Shown in pieces: positions 50,802 to 60,116 of a stretch of DNA of 64,000 nucleotides. The stretch lies in the NCBI RefSeq assembly GCF_000417875.1, contig NW_006920871.1, forward strand, positions 417,239 through 481,238, given 5' to 3'. This stretch comes from Pseudozyma flocculosa PF-1 (Eukaryota > Basidiomycota > Ustilaginomycetes > Ustilaginales > Ustilaginaceae). Under the pieces are notes generated by a model that saw only the letters and a program-made list of their open reading frames with translations, made no database searches and had not been told where the DNA came from. Numbering within the stretch: the first letter of the stretch is position 1; every line of letters starts with the position of its first letter. The position numbers and the translations under genes are program-made.

Positions 50802-51044
50802 CCGGCCTTGGCTGTTCTTGTACATACATACATGCCTACACGCTTGCGCGCGCAGGAGCGGGAAGAGCGCTGTGGGGGGAGAGCGAAAGTGATTCTAGCC
50901 TCGATGACTCCGGACGTTGTCGGCGACGATCGAGCAGAGCGAGACGAGGACCAGGGAGGACCGAGCAGGGGAGCGGCAGAGCGAGCGAGTGCGGAAAGGA
51001 GCGTACGTAGATACTGGCGCGTGGGCAGCGGCGAGGGACGGCAT

Positions 51045-54026
51045 TCAGAAGAAGCCAGAGAAACGACTGGACAGGTGTTGGCGATGCTGCAAGATGGAGC
51101 GACGTTGGGGCTGGGACTGGGGCTGGCCCGAGAGGGCAGCGGCGTGCCTGATGGCCGTGATGCGGCCTTGCTGCTCCAGCTTGCTCTGGATCTCCTCTGG
51201 CGAATCGCTGTCGGAGATTGTCGCGTCGTCCGCATCGTCGGTGGCGGCGCTATCAGACGAGGTGTCTGGGCCAGTGGCGGTGGCGGTGGTGGTGGTTGGA
51301 TTGGATGCAGCGGTGGGTACGGCAGCGACGGTGGAAGCCTGGTTCGGCAGAGGAGACGTGTAGGTCGGAGCAATCGTCGAGCCAGCACCGCCGTTGAGGG
51401 CGGCCGAGTGCTGCCCATCGACCGGAACCTGCGCGCGGACCGATGAGGTCGAGGCTGCAGCCGAGGCGACGGGATGGATATGCACATCGGACCTCTCGAT
51501 GAACAGCGCAATGTTGAGACCGACCGAGGCGACGAGGAGGAAGAGGACGAGGAGGTGCACCATGGCCCTCCGCTTCCTCGTCCTCCTCACCTCTTCCACA
51601 CCCGGAAGCGGTCGCGACTCGACGCTGCCCTCGCCGACCTGGACGATGCTCCGCTCGCCCTTGTCTCCGGATCTGTCGGCCTTGTCCCCGAATGACGACG
51701 ACGAGGTGCGAGAGGAAGAGACAGAGGGGGCACGACGACGACCGATGACGAATACCTCGTCGTCGTACACGAACTGTCCCTCCTTCTTCCTGGTCGACGC
51801 CGTAGCGGCAGGCGAGGCGAGGAGCGAGGAGCAGGAGGACCGACCGAGTTCAAAGAGACGCTGCCATCCCGTCCGACGTTGACCTCCCTCCTTTGTCGGC
51901 GCAGAATGGTCCGGAAGCGGCTTGGAGAACGAGGCCGGGTCGACGGTCTTGACGAAGCGCGGGGCGCCCTTCTCCAGCGACGACTTCTGCGAGGACGACG
52001 AGGCGTCCAGTAGCGTCTCGTCGGATGAAGAGCAGAGGGAAGGCGAAGGAGAAAGCGGCAGGTCCTCCCACTCGTCCGCCTCGGCCAGCTCCTCGATCCT
52101 CTCGCTGCTGTCGTCCGAGGCCGGCCGAGGGATGGCCTCGACGAGCCGGTCGAGGCTCTTGAACCTCGCTCGACGTTCCAGCTTCCTGGCCGACCCGGAC
52201 GGCTTTGCGACTCCATCTGCCTCGCCGTCGAAGCCTACCTTTGAGCCATCTCCGTTGGACGGTGAGGGAACGAGAGGAGGGCACGGCGAGATGAGGGGCC
52301 CTTTGACGTCGCTGCTGAACCAGCTGCACCGCGTCAGGATCCCGCCCCATCCATCGCGCCTCTCCTCGATGGCACCCGTGTTCGAGGCGGAGCGCGCCTC
52401 GGCCTCGGTGGTGTGACGGCGATACGGGATCGAGAGGTTCCAGCCCTTTCGAGGTGATGGCTTCAACGTCTTGATCGCGTCGACGAGATGTGAGACGCGG
52501 TTCGAGCCATGGCCGCCGTCCGGACGCAGAAACAGACCGCGCCCCGTACTCTGCACCTTGGCGGGCGCGCCGTGCTGTCGGTCTCGCGGCGTGGCCAGAG
52601 TTCGGATCGCCACGGCACTCGCAGCTTGTTCCTGCTGGCCGAGGCGCGATCGGGGCAACAGTGCTGATGGATCACCGCTCAGGAGATCGCCGTTGGGGCT
52701 GAAGGGCATGATGTCGCCCGCGACCGTCAGCTGCGGAAGGCTAAGTCCAGCAACCTCGGCACCGAAGTCTTCGCGCTTGACAGTTGTCTCGACGTCGGTG
52801 TCCGTGGTGGCGTCAGTGGCGATAAGAGCGGGGGCCACGGAGGTTGCGGACGAGTCGACGAGCTGCAGCGGACGAAACGCCTCGATGGCCTTCTTGTTGT
52901 CCTCGAGGACGTGGCGACGGTGGTGGTTGGCCTGGAACCTGCTAGCCCAGGCGGGCACGTTGTAGTCCGCTTCGACTGCTTCGGGTGGCGTGTAGAAGAA
53001 TGTGGCCCGCTTCGCGCCAATCTCCTTGAGCGTCGCCGAGAGCGGTGTGCGCTCGATGTCGTCGCCGGCCTCTGCCGCAGCACGGGATGCGGGCGCGGGC
53101 GTCTCGACGGCCAGGTGGCCGTTGACCTGCTGTGCTCGGACGGCGTCGGCGCGGACGCGGGTGGGGGTGTGCAGAGTCTCGGCCCGCCGAGGAGTCAGGG
53201 GGCTCATGGGCGGCAGGGTGAGGATGGTGGACTCGCGCTGTCGCTTGAGGCGTTCCTGTCCCCTCCTGCCCACAACGACTTGGCACGCTGCCGGAGAGCG
53301 AGGTGACATCGAGCGGAGGGAAGAGCTCGATGAAAAGCGCCGCAGCCTGGCCGTGCTGGGCGAAGGGAGGCTGACGCGTCGAGGCGAGGCACCAGCGCCG
53401 TGGAGGGGAATGTGGGCACGTCGCGAGTGCGCCACGGTGCCCGCCTGGGCCGAGAGGCGGACGTTGGGATCCTGTCCCTGGCTCGTCGCCTCGAGCATGG
53501 CCGAGGCCAGCGGCAGTGGGAATTCGTCCACGTCCATTGAAGCTGACGAGGGGCTCTGCACCTCTTCGTACACGGATCGCGGGACGCTGGGCTGCCGCCG
53601 GAGATTTGTTTGCTGCTGCATCGCCTCGCGATCGGGACCGGGAGAGGGTGCCGTGGCGATGCCGACCACATCGGCGGGCAGACGAGCGTCGAGGCGAGGC
53701 GGCGTATCGAGGTCGCAGCTGGACGGCCGTGCGTCCCAGCTGAGATGCTCCTGGAACCGTCCATGACGCGCTTCGTCGACGGCCAAGTCGACGTCTTCGG
53801 CGCTGGAGTTGCCACTGTCGCCGCCGTTGATCGTAGTCTGGCTGTCTTGGCTGCCGCGACGGCGGAGGCGTGGGGATCGAGCGCGTGCCGACCTGCGATC
53901 TCGCGGTGCCGGCTGCAGCTGGAACTTGGCGATGCCATAGTTTGGATTGTGCGGGGCTCGAGAGACGCCAGCCTCGTCCGGCGAGGAGGGCGGTGAGAAG
54001 GTAGAGATGGGCGACGTCGACGGCAT
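51045..54026 (-). CDS. Large single-pass membrane protein of unknown function, 993 aa
   Basis: One uninterrupted frame from ATG 54026. Residues 1 to about 815 are Ser/Pro/Arg-rich and mostly disordered, with short conserved-looking islands: TPLSATLKEIGAKRATFFY, VPAWASRFQANHHRRHVLE, KTLKPSPRKGWNLSIPYRR and GWGGILTRCSWFSSDVKG. A basic cluster (RRTRKRRA) precedes one hydrophobic helix (about 820-845, VHLLVLFLLVASVGLNIALF), followed by a Ser/Thr/Ala-rich tail of about 150 residues that could be O-mannosylated if lumenal or extracellular. No signal peptide. The layout (long cytosolic part, single TM, short Ser/Thr-rich outside) recalls fungal septal or polarity membrane proteins, but this is only an analogy. 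It is convergent with DIS3 (243 bp). Confidence 0.75.
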   Translation of the reverse strand: MPSTSPISTFSPPSSPDEAGVSRAPHNPNYGIAKFQLQPAPRDRRSARARSPRLRRRGSQDSQTTINGGDSGNSSAEDVDLAVDEARHGRFQEHLSWDARPSSCDLDTPPRLDARLPADVVGIATAPSPGPDREAMQQQTNLRRQPSVPRSVYEEVQSPSSASMDVDEFPLPLASAMLEATSQGQDPNVRLSAQAGTVAHSRRAHIPLHGAGASPRRVSLPSPSTARLRRFSSSSSLRSMSPRSPAACQVVVGRRGQERLKRQRESTILTLPPMSPLTPRRAETLHTPTRVRADAVRAQQVNGHLAVETPAPASRAAAEAGDDIERTPLSATLKEIGAKRATFFYTPPEAVEADYNVPAWASRFQANHHRRHVLEDNKKAIEAFRPLQLVDSSATSVAPALIATDATTDTDVETTVKREDFGAEVAGLSLPQLTVAGDIMPFSPNGDLLSGDPSALLPRSRLGQQEQAASAVAIRTLATPRDRQHGAPAKVQSTGRGLFLRPDGGHGSNRVSHLVDAIKTLKPSPRKGWNLSIPYRRHTTEAEARSASNTGAIEERRDGWGGILTRCSWFSSDVKGPLISPCPPLVPSPSNGDGSKVGFDGEADGVAKPSGSARKLERRARFKSLDRLVEAIPRPASDDSSERIEELAEADEWEDLPLSPSPSLCSSSDETLLDASSSSQKSSLEKGAPRFVKTVDPASFSKPLPDHSAPTKEGGQRRTGWQRLFELGRSSCSSLLASPAATASTRKKEGQFVYDDEVFVIGRRRAPSVSSSRTSSSSFGDKADRSGDKGERSIVQVGEGSVESRPLPGVEEVRRTRKRRAMVHLLVLFLLVASVGLNIALFIERSDVHIHPVASAAASTSSVRAQVPVDGQHSAALNGGAGSTIAPTYTSPLPNQASTVAAVPTAASNPTTTTATATGPDTSSDSAATDDADDATISDSDSPEEIQSKLEQQGRITAIRHAAALSGQPQSQPQRRSILQHRQHLSSRFSGFF

Positions 54027-54907
54027 GGCTTGTAGGCGGTGGTGATGTGACGGGGTCGCGGTATGAGAAGCGTCGACCAGCGACGAGGATCGCTCTGCAC
54101 CTCTGTGGCGTTAGTTGTAGAAGAGCGAGCTACGAGGAGCGAAGTGAGCGGCGGATCAGGAGATAGGCAGACGAGGTAAGATGTGGGCGTGAGGAGGGAG
54201 ATGGGAGAAGGGAAGATGAGCAGACGGTCGATTTTGACCCTCTCGAGGAGCCCGCCCAGCTTGCACCCCCTCCTAAGATCCATACTGATCCGTCAATGGC
54301 GAGAGGCAGGAGGACAGCACAAAGGGAACCTCGACGAAAGAGGAATCCCTTTGTGCGATTGCCAGGACGCGTCGAAAGGCAGTCCCTTTGTCCTGCTTGA
54401 CGGATACGAAAAAAAGAGAGGTGAGTGGGAGTGGGGGGACGTCAGGTTGCGCGCTGTGGCGACGCCCCGCGCTCCCTTCCTTTCGAGGCACGGCCACGCA
54501 TCCCCCGCTCCGCAGGCATGCGGGCACATCTCCGCCCCTTTTCCCTCATTGTACTGCCGGCACGCTCTGAGTCTGCCGCATTCCCTCACTCACTGAAAGG
54601 TGCAAGCACATCGTGTTGGACTCTCGCACGACAGACACGCCGCGCCAGCTGCATGCTCACCTGTCGGCGTCGGGCCCTCTCGGCGGGACAATAGGAGCGC
54701 GACTCGATTCGAGCCAGCGTGGTCGCCCGAGAGGAGAGAAATATGGGGACTGTGGCCGCAGAGGGTCAATCAATCGTGCGCATGGCATGGGAGTCATGTC
54801 GTTGAAGAGAGGCGTCGAGGTATCGGACGAAAGCAGATGGCGTACAGGCTACAGACGTGGGGCTAGAGCAGTGTCTAGGCACGGTGCAAGGTGGGGCAGG
54901 TCACAGG
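54027..54907. other. Intergenic, no gene recognised
   Basis: About 880 bp between the 993-residue protein's start and the stop of the small protein gene. It must contain the promoter of the former. No other gene is seen. Confidence 0.4.
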
Positions 54908-55441
54908 TCACTTGTTGAGCTCGGCCGATCGCTTGGCCAGCTCATCCTTGCCTGAGGGTGCGGCGAAGCGAACGAGGGGTGAAGTGACAGGGGAGGGAAA
55001 TGTCAGCCAAGAGTGCCTTGACAGGGCGAGGCGCAGCGGTTCGGCAGGGTGGCAGCTCGACGCTACTCACTGAGGGGCTCCTCGAGCTTGGAGGTGTCAA
55101 AGATCTGGGGGCCGGGCTTGCCGAAGACGTCCGCCTGGCCGCCTTTGAGCGCAGGGTCGGTGTTGGGGTCGTTGGCTGTGGGAGAGACCGGAGGATTCGA
55201 GCGGGTGTCAGCCGCGGATAAACGCCAGGCGGACGTGGCTACGAGGCGTGCATCCACACTCACTGGTCGCAGGGTGGGGCCTGGAAGCAGGCAGGCAGGT
55301 AGACAGGTGGCAGACCGGATCAGGAGGGTATTAGGTGAGTGGACGGGCGAGACGACAACAGCATGTAGGCCCTCCCGAAGGTAGCACTCACTGGATGGTG
55401 AAGCTCTGCTCCTCGTTCTTGTTGCCCTGGTTGTCCGACAT
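54908..55441 (-). CDS. Small conserved hypothetical protein, 71 aa, four exons including a 17-nt microexon
   Basis: Exons 55441..55392, 55280..55264, 55175..55071 and 54951..54908 sum to 216 nt. Introns are 111, 88 and 119 bp, each with a perfect GTGAGT or GTGAG donor and a CAG acceptor. The protein is acidic/polar and begins MSDNQGNKNEEQSFTIQ, then PHPAT from the microexon, NDPNTDPALKGGQADVFGKP, GPQIFDTSKLEEPL and SKDELAKRSAELNK. The GGQADVFGKPGPQI and final Leu/Lys helix look like a short protein that I believe is common in basidiomycete proteomes; no function is known to me. It has no signal peptide or membrane segment. None of its exons would be called by a frame-length cutoff. Confidence 0.75.
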
Positions 55442-56361
55442 GGTGTGTATGACTGGCGAGGTTGATAGATAGTGTAGAGGCAGTGAGAGGGTGTTTGCAA
55501 ACGTGGTGAAGCAAAGTGCTGGCGTGGTGGTGGTGGTGGGGTGGTTGTTGTGGCGGTGAGAGCAAGCGACGGCCAGCGTCTTGGCTTATCTAGCTGATCC
55601 TGGCCCCTGTCCAAGGCACTGCCACACGGCCTAGCGAGGATGCGGGGGGGTGGGAGGAGGGGGCATCTGAGCAGAGGCCCGCAAAGGCAGGCAGCCAGCA
55701 GGCCGGGTGGAGTCGGTCGGACCAAAAAAGAGCAGGCAGGCGGCAGCGGCAGAGCGCGCAGCCAAAGTAGTGCGTCATTTCGCCGGGGTCAACAGACGGG
55801 TTGGACCCTGGCCGTAAGTCGCACAGGCAGGCCGGTACTGAGGCGCAGGGGCCTGCTGGCCTGGCAGGCAGTCGCCGCCGTCGGGTTGGCGGGTCGGCTG
55901 ATTGACATCCGGCGGCTCTTTCGGATCCGCGCTCCTCTGGCTCGTCTGGCCCCAGGCTAGGGTCGAGGGCAGGCCTGCCAACGACGCGCGGGCCACCCCG
56001 CATTCCGGCGTGCCTCTCTCTTTTTCTGCCTGCCTGCCTGCTGCCTGCCTTGCCTTGCCTGTCGACCCAATTTTGTCCCGCCGCCCCACATCCGTGCCAC
56101 CTCCTCTCCTCGCAACCAACACCTCGGGCCCCGCTCTTCCCCCTCGCTCCGGCCTCTCTTTAATATCGCTCGCCTCGGGCTCGCCTGCGCCTGCCAGCCA
56201 GCCAGCCAGCATCGCTCAGCGGGCAAAAAGCGCCATCTGCTCGACCCCCTGTCCCTCTTCCTCTTACCCCCCCTCCATCCTCTCCCCAATCCTCTCTCTC
56301 GCTCATTGCCCCTCTTCAACCCCCTCTGCCCCTTGCTCCGCTGCAAAGCCAGACGCCCGCC
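55442..56361. other. Divergent intergenic region (small protein / DPP5)
   Basis: About 920 bp of 5' flanks with CCTG and CCAG tetranucleotide runs (near 56026-56060 and 56196-56210) and a long pyrimidine-rich leader before the DPP5 ATG. No further gene. Confidence 0.4.
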
Positions 56362-58653
56362 ATGCTGTCGTCCGGCCGCAGCGCATCGTCGCTCTTGCTC
56401 GTGGCGCTCCTCGCCTCGCCGCTGGCCACGCTCGCTGCAAAGGTCCTCACTCCCGAGCGCCTCATCCAGGCTCCCCGCACCGCCTTTTCCGCCGCCTCGC
56501 CCAACTCGGCCTCGGCCCTCTACGGCGTCTCGACCTACGACCTCGAAAAGCACGCTAAGCGCCAGGTCCTCTACGCCCTCGACCTCCCCTCGCACAGCTC
56601 GACCCAGCGCGCCGACCCCGTCGAGGTCGTCTACAACACCACCGAGGGTCTCTACCTCGCAGACGCAGAGGTCGCCTTCCTGATCGACAATGTACTCTAC
56701 GCAAAGAACCTTACCGCCGGCACCCCCGACCCGCTCGACCCCGGCTACCGCATCGGCGCCTTTCCCGCCCCCGTCTCCAACCTCCAGGTGGTCCGCCAGT
56801 CCGAGACCGAAGCCGTCCTCGTCTTCAGCGCAGAGGTCTACGACGACGGCGTCCTCGCCAACGTCAAGGCCCACGACGCCTCGGACAGGGAGCAGGAGTG
56901 GAACCGGGTCAAGGCCTACGATTCCGACTTTGTCCGCCACTGGGACACCTGGGTCAACCCGCGCAAGCGCTCCCAGCTCTTCTCGGTCGACCTCAGCCGC
57001 AAAAAGGACAACTTTGTCACCAGCTGGCACTTTGACAGCGACTTCCGCAACCTCATGCCCGACACCAAGCTCGAGGCTCCCGTCAAGCCCTTCGGTGGCG
57101 CAGACGACTTTGCCGTGTCCGACCGCTTCGTCGCTTGGACCTCCAAGGATCCCGAGCTGCCGCCGGCGTGGCACACCAAGCAGAACATCTACATCGCCCC
57201 GCTCAAGGGAGGTGCGCCCCCTCGCCGCATCTCGTCGGGCGAGCACGGCTGGGCGGGCGCCCCTGCCTTTTCGCCCGACGGCGAGACGCTCGCCTGGCTC
57301 CAGATGCGCAAGGACGGCTTCGAGTCGGACCGCCGCATCCTCCAGCTCTACACGCTCAACTCGGACACCCAGGACGAGCTGTTCGGGTCCTGGGACCAGA
57401 GCCCGTCGTCGGTCCAGTTCTCCAAGGACGGCTCCCAGCTCTGGATCCTGTCCGAGGACGACGAGCAGCACAAGGTCTACCGCGCCAGCATTAGGCGCAA
57501 ACACTCGACCGGCGGCTGGAAAGCGTCGCACGCGGAGCCCGACGAGGTCGTCGGTCAGGGCGGTGTCTCGTCGGTCGCCGAGCTCGCTGGCGGCCGGCTC
57601 CTGGTGGCCGCCTCGTCGCTCACTTCGCCCACCGAGCTCTACCTCGTTGACGCTGGCAAGGGGCGCAAGCAGCCGCGCCAGCTGACCACCATCGCCGCCG
57701 ACAGCCACGCTCTGTCCAAGGTCGACTTCGGCCCCGAGCCCGAGCAGTTCACCTTTGCCGGGTCCGAGGGCGTCACGCGCCACGGCTGGATCGTCCGGCC
57801 CCCGGGCTTTGACGAGAACCGCGAGAACGGGTACCCGGTCGCGGTGCTGATCCACGGAGGACCCGAGGGTTCGTGGGCCAACAGCTGGTCGACGCGCTGG
57901 AACCCGGCCGTGTTTGCGGCGCAGGGCTTCATTGTCGTCACCATCGACCCCTCGGGCTCGACGGGCTACGGCCAGGAGTACACGGAAGCCATCCTCGGAA
58001 ACTGGGGCGGCCGCCCCTACTACGACATCCGCGCCGGCGTCCACTACGTGCTCGACACGGTCCCCGCCGCCGACGCCGACCGCGTCGTCGCAGCGGGCGC
58101 CAGCTACGGAGGCTACATGATCAACTGGATTCAAGGCCACAATGATCCGTGCAGCAGCAGCCGGGGCGGCGAGGGCGACGGGCTGGCGGGGGACAAGTGC
58201 TTCGACTTCAAGGCGCTGGTGTGCCACGACGGCGTGTTTAGCACGGCGTCGACGTGGTACTCGACCGACGAGCTCTACTTCCCCGAGGCCGAGTTTGGCG
58301 GCACGCCCTGGAGCAACCCGGCGGGCTTTGCGCGCTGGTCGCCGTCGAACCACGCGGCCAACTGGAACACGCCGCAGCTCGTCATCCACGGCGGACGCGA
58401 CTACCGGCTGACGGAGAGCGAAGGCCTGAGCGCCTTCAACACGCTGCAACGACGCGGCGTGCCCAGCCGGCTGCTCTACTTCCCCGACGAGAACCACTGG
58501 GTGCTCAAGCCCGAAAACTCGCTGCGATGGCACCACGAGGTGATTGCGTGGCTCAAGAAGTGGTCCGACAAGGGCGACGTCGTCACCGCTGCCGCCCCTG
58601 CTGCCGCCCCTGCCGCTACCGTCGAGAAGCCGGGCCTCGTCTTCCAGAAGTAG
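56362..58653 (+). CDS. Secreted dipeptidyl-peptidase 5-type serine peptidase (family S9), 763 aa
   Basis: Single exon from ATG 56362. Residues 1-25 (SSLLLVALLASPLATLAA) are a signal peptide. The N-terminal half is the beta-propeller with WD-like blades (GWAGAPAFSPDGETLAWLQM, SSVQFSKDGSQLWILSEDD). The C-terminal alpha/beta hydrolase has VLIHGGPEGSW (oxyanion region), GASYGGYM with nucleophile Ser581, GGRDYR with Asp680 and ENHWV with His712, the S9C triad. Such enzymes release dipeptides from secreted peptides; fungal DppV homologues are extracellular or periplasmic. Two NxS/T sites near residues 93 and 115 fit a glycoprotein. The C-terminus has an Ala/Pro-rich extension. It is convergent with the Pex39-like gene (125 bp). 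Confidence 0.95.
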   Translation: MLSSGRSASSLLLVALLASPLATLAAKVLTPERLIQAPRTAFSAASPNSASALYGVSTYDLEKHAKRQVLYALDLPSHSSTQRADPVEVVYNTTEGLYLADAEVAFLIDNVLYAKNLTAGTPDPLDPGYRIGAFPAPVSNLQVVRQSETEAVLVFSAEVYDDGVLANVKAHDASDREQEWNRVKAYDSDFVRHWDTWVNPRKRSQLFSVDLSRKKDNFVTSWHFDSDFRNLMPDTKLEAPVKPFGGADDFAVSDRFVAWTSKDPELPPAWHTKQNIYIAPLKGGAPPRRISSGEHGWAGAPAFSPDGETLAWLQMRKDGFESDRRILQLYTLNSDTQDELFGSWDQSPSSVQFSKDGSQLWILSEDDEQHKVYRASIRRKHSTGGWKASHAEPDEVVGQGGVSSVAELAGGRLLVAASSLTSPTELYLVDAGKGRKQPRQLTTIAADSHALSKVDFGPEPEQFTFAGSEGVTRHGWIVRPPGFDENRENGYPVAVLIHGGPEGSWANSWSTRWNPAVFAAQGFIVVTIDPSGSTGYGQEYTEAILGNWGGRPYYDIRAGVHYVLDTVPAADADRVVAAGASYGGYMINWIQGHNDPCSSSRGGEGDGLAGDKCFDFKALVCHDGVFSTASTWYSTDELYFPEAEFGGTPWSNPAGFARWSPSNHAANWNTPQLVIHGGRDYRLTESEGLSAFNTLQRRGVPSRLLYFPDENHWVLKPENSLRWHHEVIAWLKKWSDKGDVVTAAAPAAAPAATVEKPGLVFQK

Positions 58654-58778
58654 GATCGCGATTCTCTGTCGTCCCATTGATCCGCCGTCGTGCTTTGTGC
58701 CGGCAGTGTGCGGGCCAGATCGTTCCCCGACCCATCTCTTTTTTTATACGCCTTCCTCTTCGTTTATTCGCAGCCATC

Positions 58779-59711
58779 TCAGTGGGTCGTCTCGGCAGCC
58801 TCGTTCGTCTGCTCAGCTGGATCTTGGGCTTGGTCATCTGCCGCCTTCTCCCATGGCTTGAGGGGACGCGAGAGGGATGGCTTGGTCGGTTCCTCCTCAT
58901 TGATCTGTGCTTGGCCAAGGAGGTGAGTCTAAGGACCGGGCTGCTGTGCGACATTGCGTGGCGTGGGGTGGGGTCGGCCGGGGGAAGGGAGGCACTCACG
59001 ACGAGGGGGATATCCCTGATTCCGGCAATCTTGTCAGTTTGGCCTGTGGCGATGAGCTCTACGATAGAGTCGAACGAAGCCGGGTAGGGTTCCTGCTTGT
59101 CGTGCGGCGCGGCTGGTGCCGCCGTTGCGCCGTCGGTTGCGGCAGAGGGGTTAGAGGAGGAAGACGGAGCGGTGGGTGCGGGTGCGGGTGCGGGTGCACG
59201 GGAAGAGAGCCAGGATGTATAGTCGTCGAAGTCGATTTCGGTTCCCGTCCTGGGCAGGAGCCGGTGCGTTCGATGTTGTCGGGATGGAAAGCAGACAGAA
59301 GTGAGCACAGCGGTTCGTTGCAGGGGTTTGAGGAGAAAGGGACGAGAAGGAGGATGACGCACTTTGACATGAAGAAAAAGACCTTTGCGCGTTGTTTGGT
59401 CTGGAGGAGCTGGTCGGGCGTGGCACCGCTGGCCGTCAACGGACCCAGGATGGCGTCCAGACCAGACTGTGTGCGAAAGGTGGAGACAGGCCGATGTGAG
59501 GGAAGAATGGGGCGATTAATGATGAACAGGCATGGCATGCGACGAGGGATCGGCGGACGAGGCGGAGATGCACCTGGAACTCGGGGTCGGCCTCGGTGAA
59601 GGCGTCGAGCTGCGTGTAGACGGCATCGCGGTCAAAGGGCACCGTGGGACCCGTCTGCGAGTCGATGTACTGCTGCGCAGCGTCTGTATTTGCGGTAGAT
59701 TGTGAGTCCAT
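58779..59711 (-). CDS. Pex39-like peroxisomal import factor, 205 aa, four exons
   Basis: Exons 59711..59574, 59466..59363, 59249..59000 and 58904..58779 sum to 618 nt; introns are 107, 113 and 95 bp. The first intron has the weaker donor GTGCAT. The protein has AVYTQLDAF, ADPEFQSGLDAILGPL, VDF-like DFDDYTSWL, an Ala/Pro-rich linker, then YPASFDSIVELIATGQ, IAGIRDIPLVINEEEPTKPS and RPLKPWEKAAD. The SFxxIVELIxTG...PGI-type block followed by a KPWE motif is the signature of the small family that includes yeast YJR012C/Pex39 and human C6orf226, reported to assist Pex7-dependent (PTS2) import. The acidic C-terminus ends at 58779. The assignment rests on the two C-terminal motifs; the N-terminal part is less conserved. 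Confidence 0.75.
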
Positions 59712-60116
59712 GCTTGGCGAGTTTCTATGGCTGGTGCTGGTGATGATGTTGGCGGTGGCGGTGGTGGTGGCGGTGGCGAGGAGGGTACCAAGTCGATATG
59801 CTCTCTGCCCTTTTTGGCCCTCGCCTTTGGGCTTGAGCTTGGGCCAACGCGGTGCGCTGTCTGTGCGCCCTGTGGCCCTTTGGCCCGCCCAGCTGGCCTG
59901 GCCACTTGTGGAGGGTGCAAGAGGCGATGGCCGATTCCCGGGCGGAAAGAGGAAATCCAGAAAATGACGGCGGCAATTCAGAAGAAAATTGGCCGTCGGC
60001 TGCTCGTCTGTCAGGCGTCTCTGCCCTTCTCTGCCTCGTACCACCCACCTGGCCCCGTACCACCACGACCACTCCATTCGCCACCACTCGTTACCATCAC
60101 ACACACACCAACCAGC
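59712..60116. other. Divergent promoter region of the Pex39-like and TRM6 genes
   Basis: Only 405 bp separate the two start codons, so the promoters must overlap or be shared. A GGTGGC run lies at about 59751-59776 just upstream of the Pex39-like ATG. The TRM6 side ends in CACACACACCAACCAGC. Confidence 0.5.
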
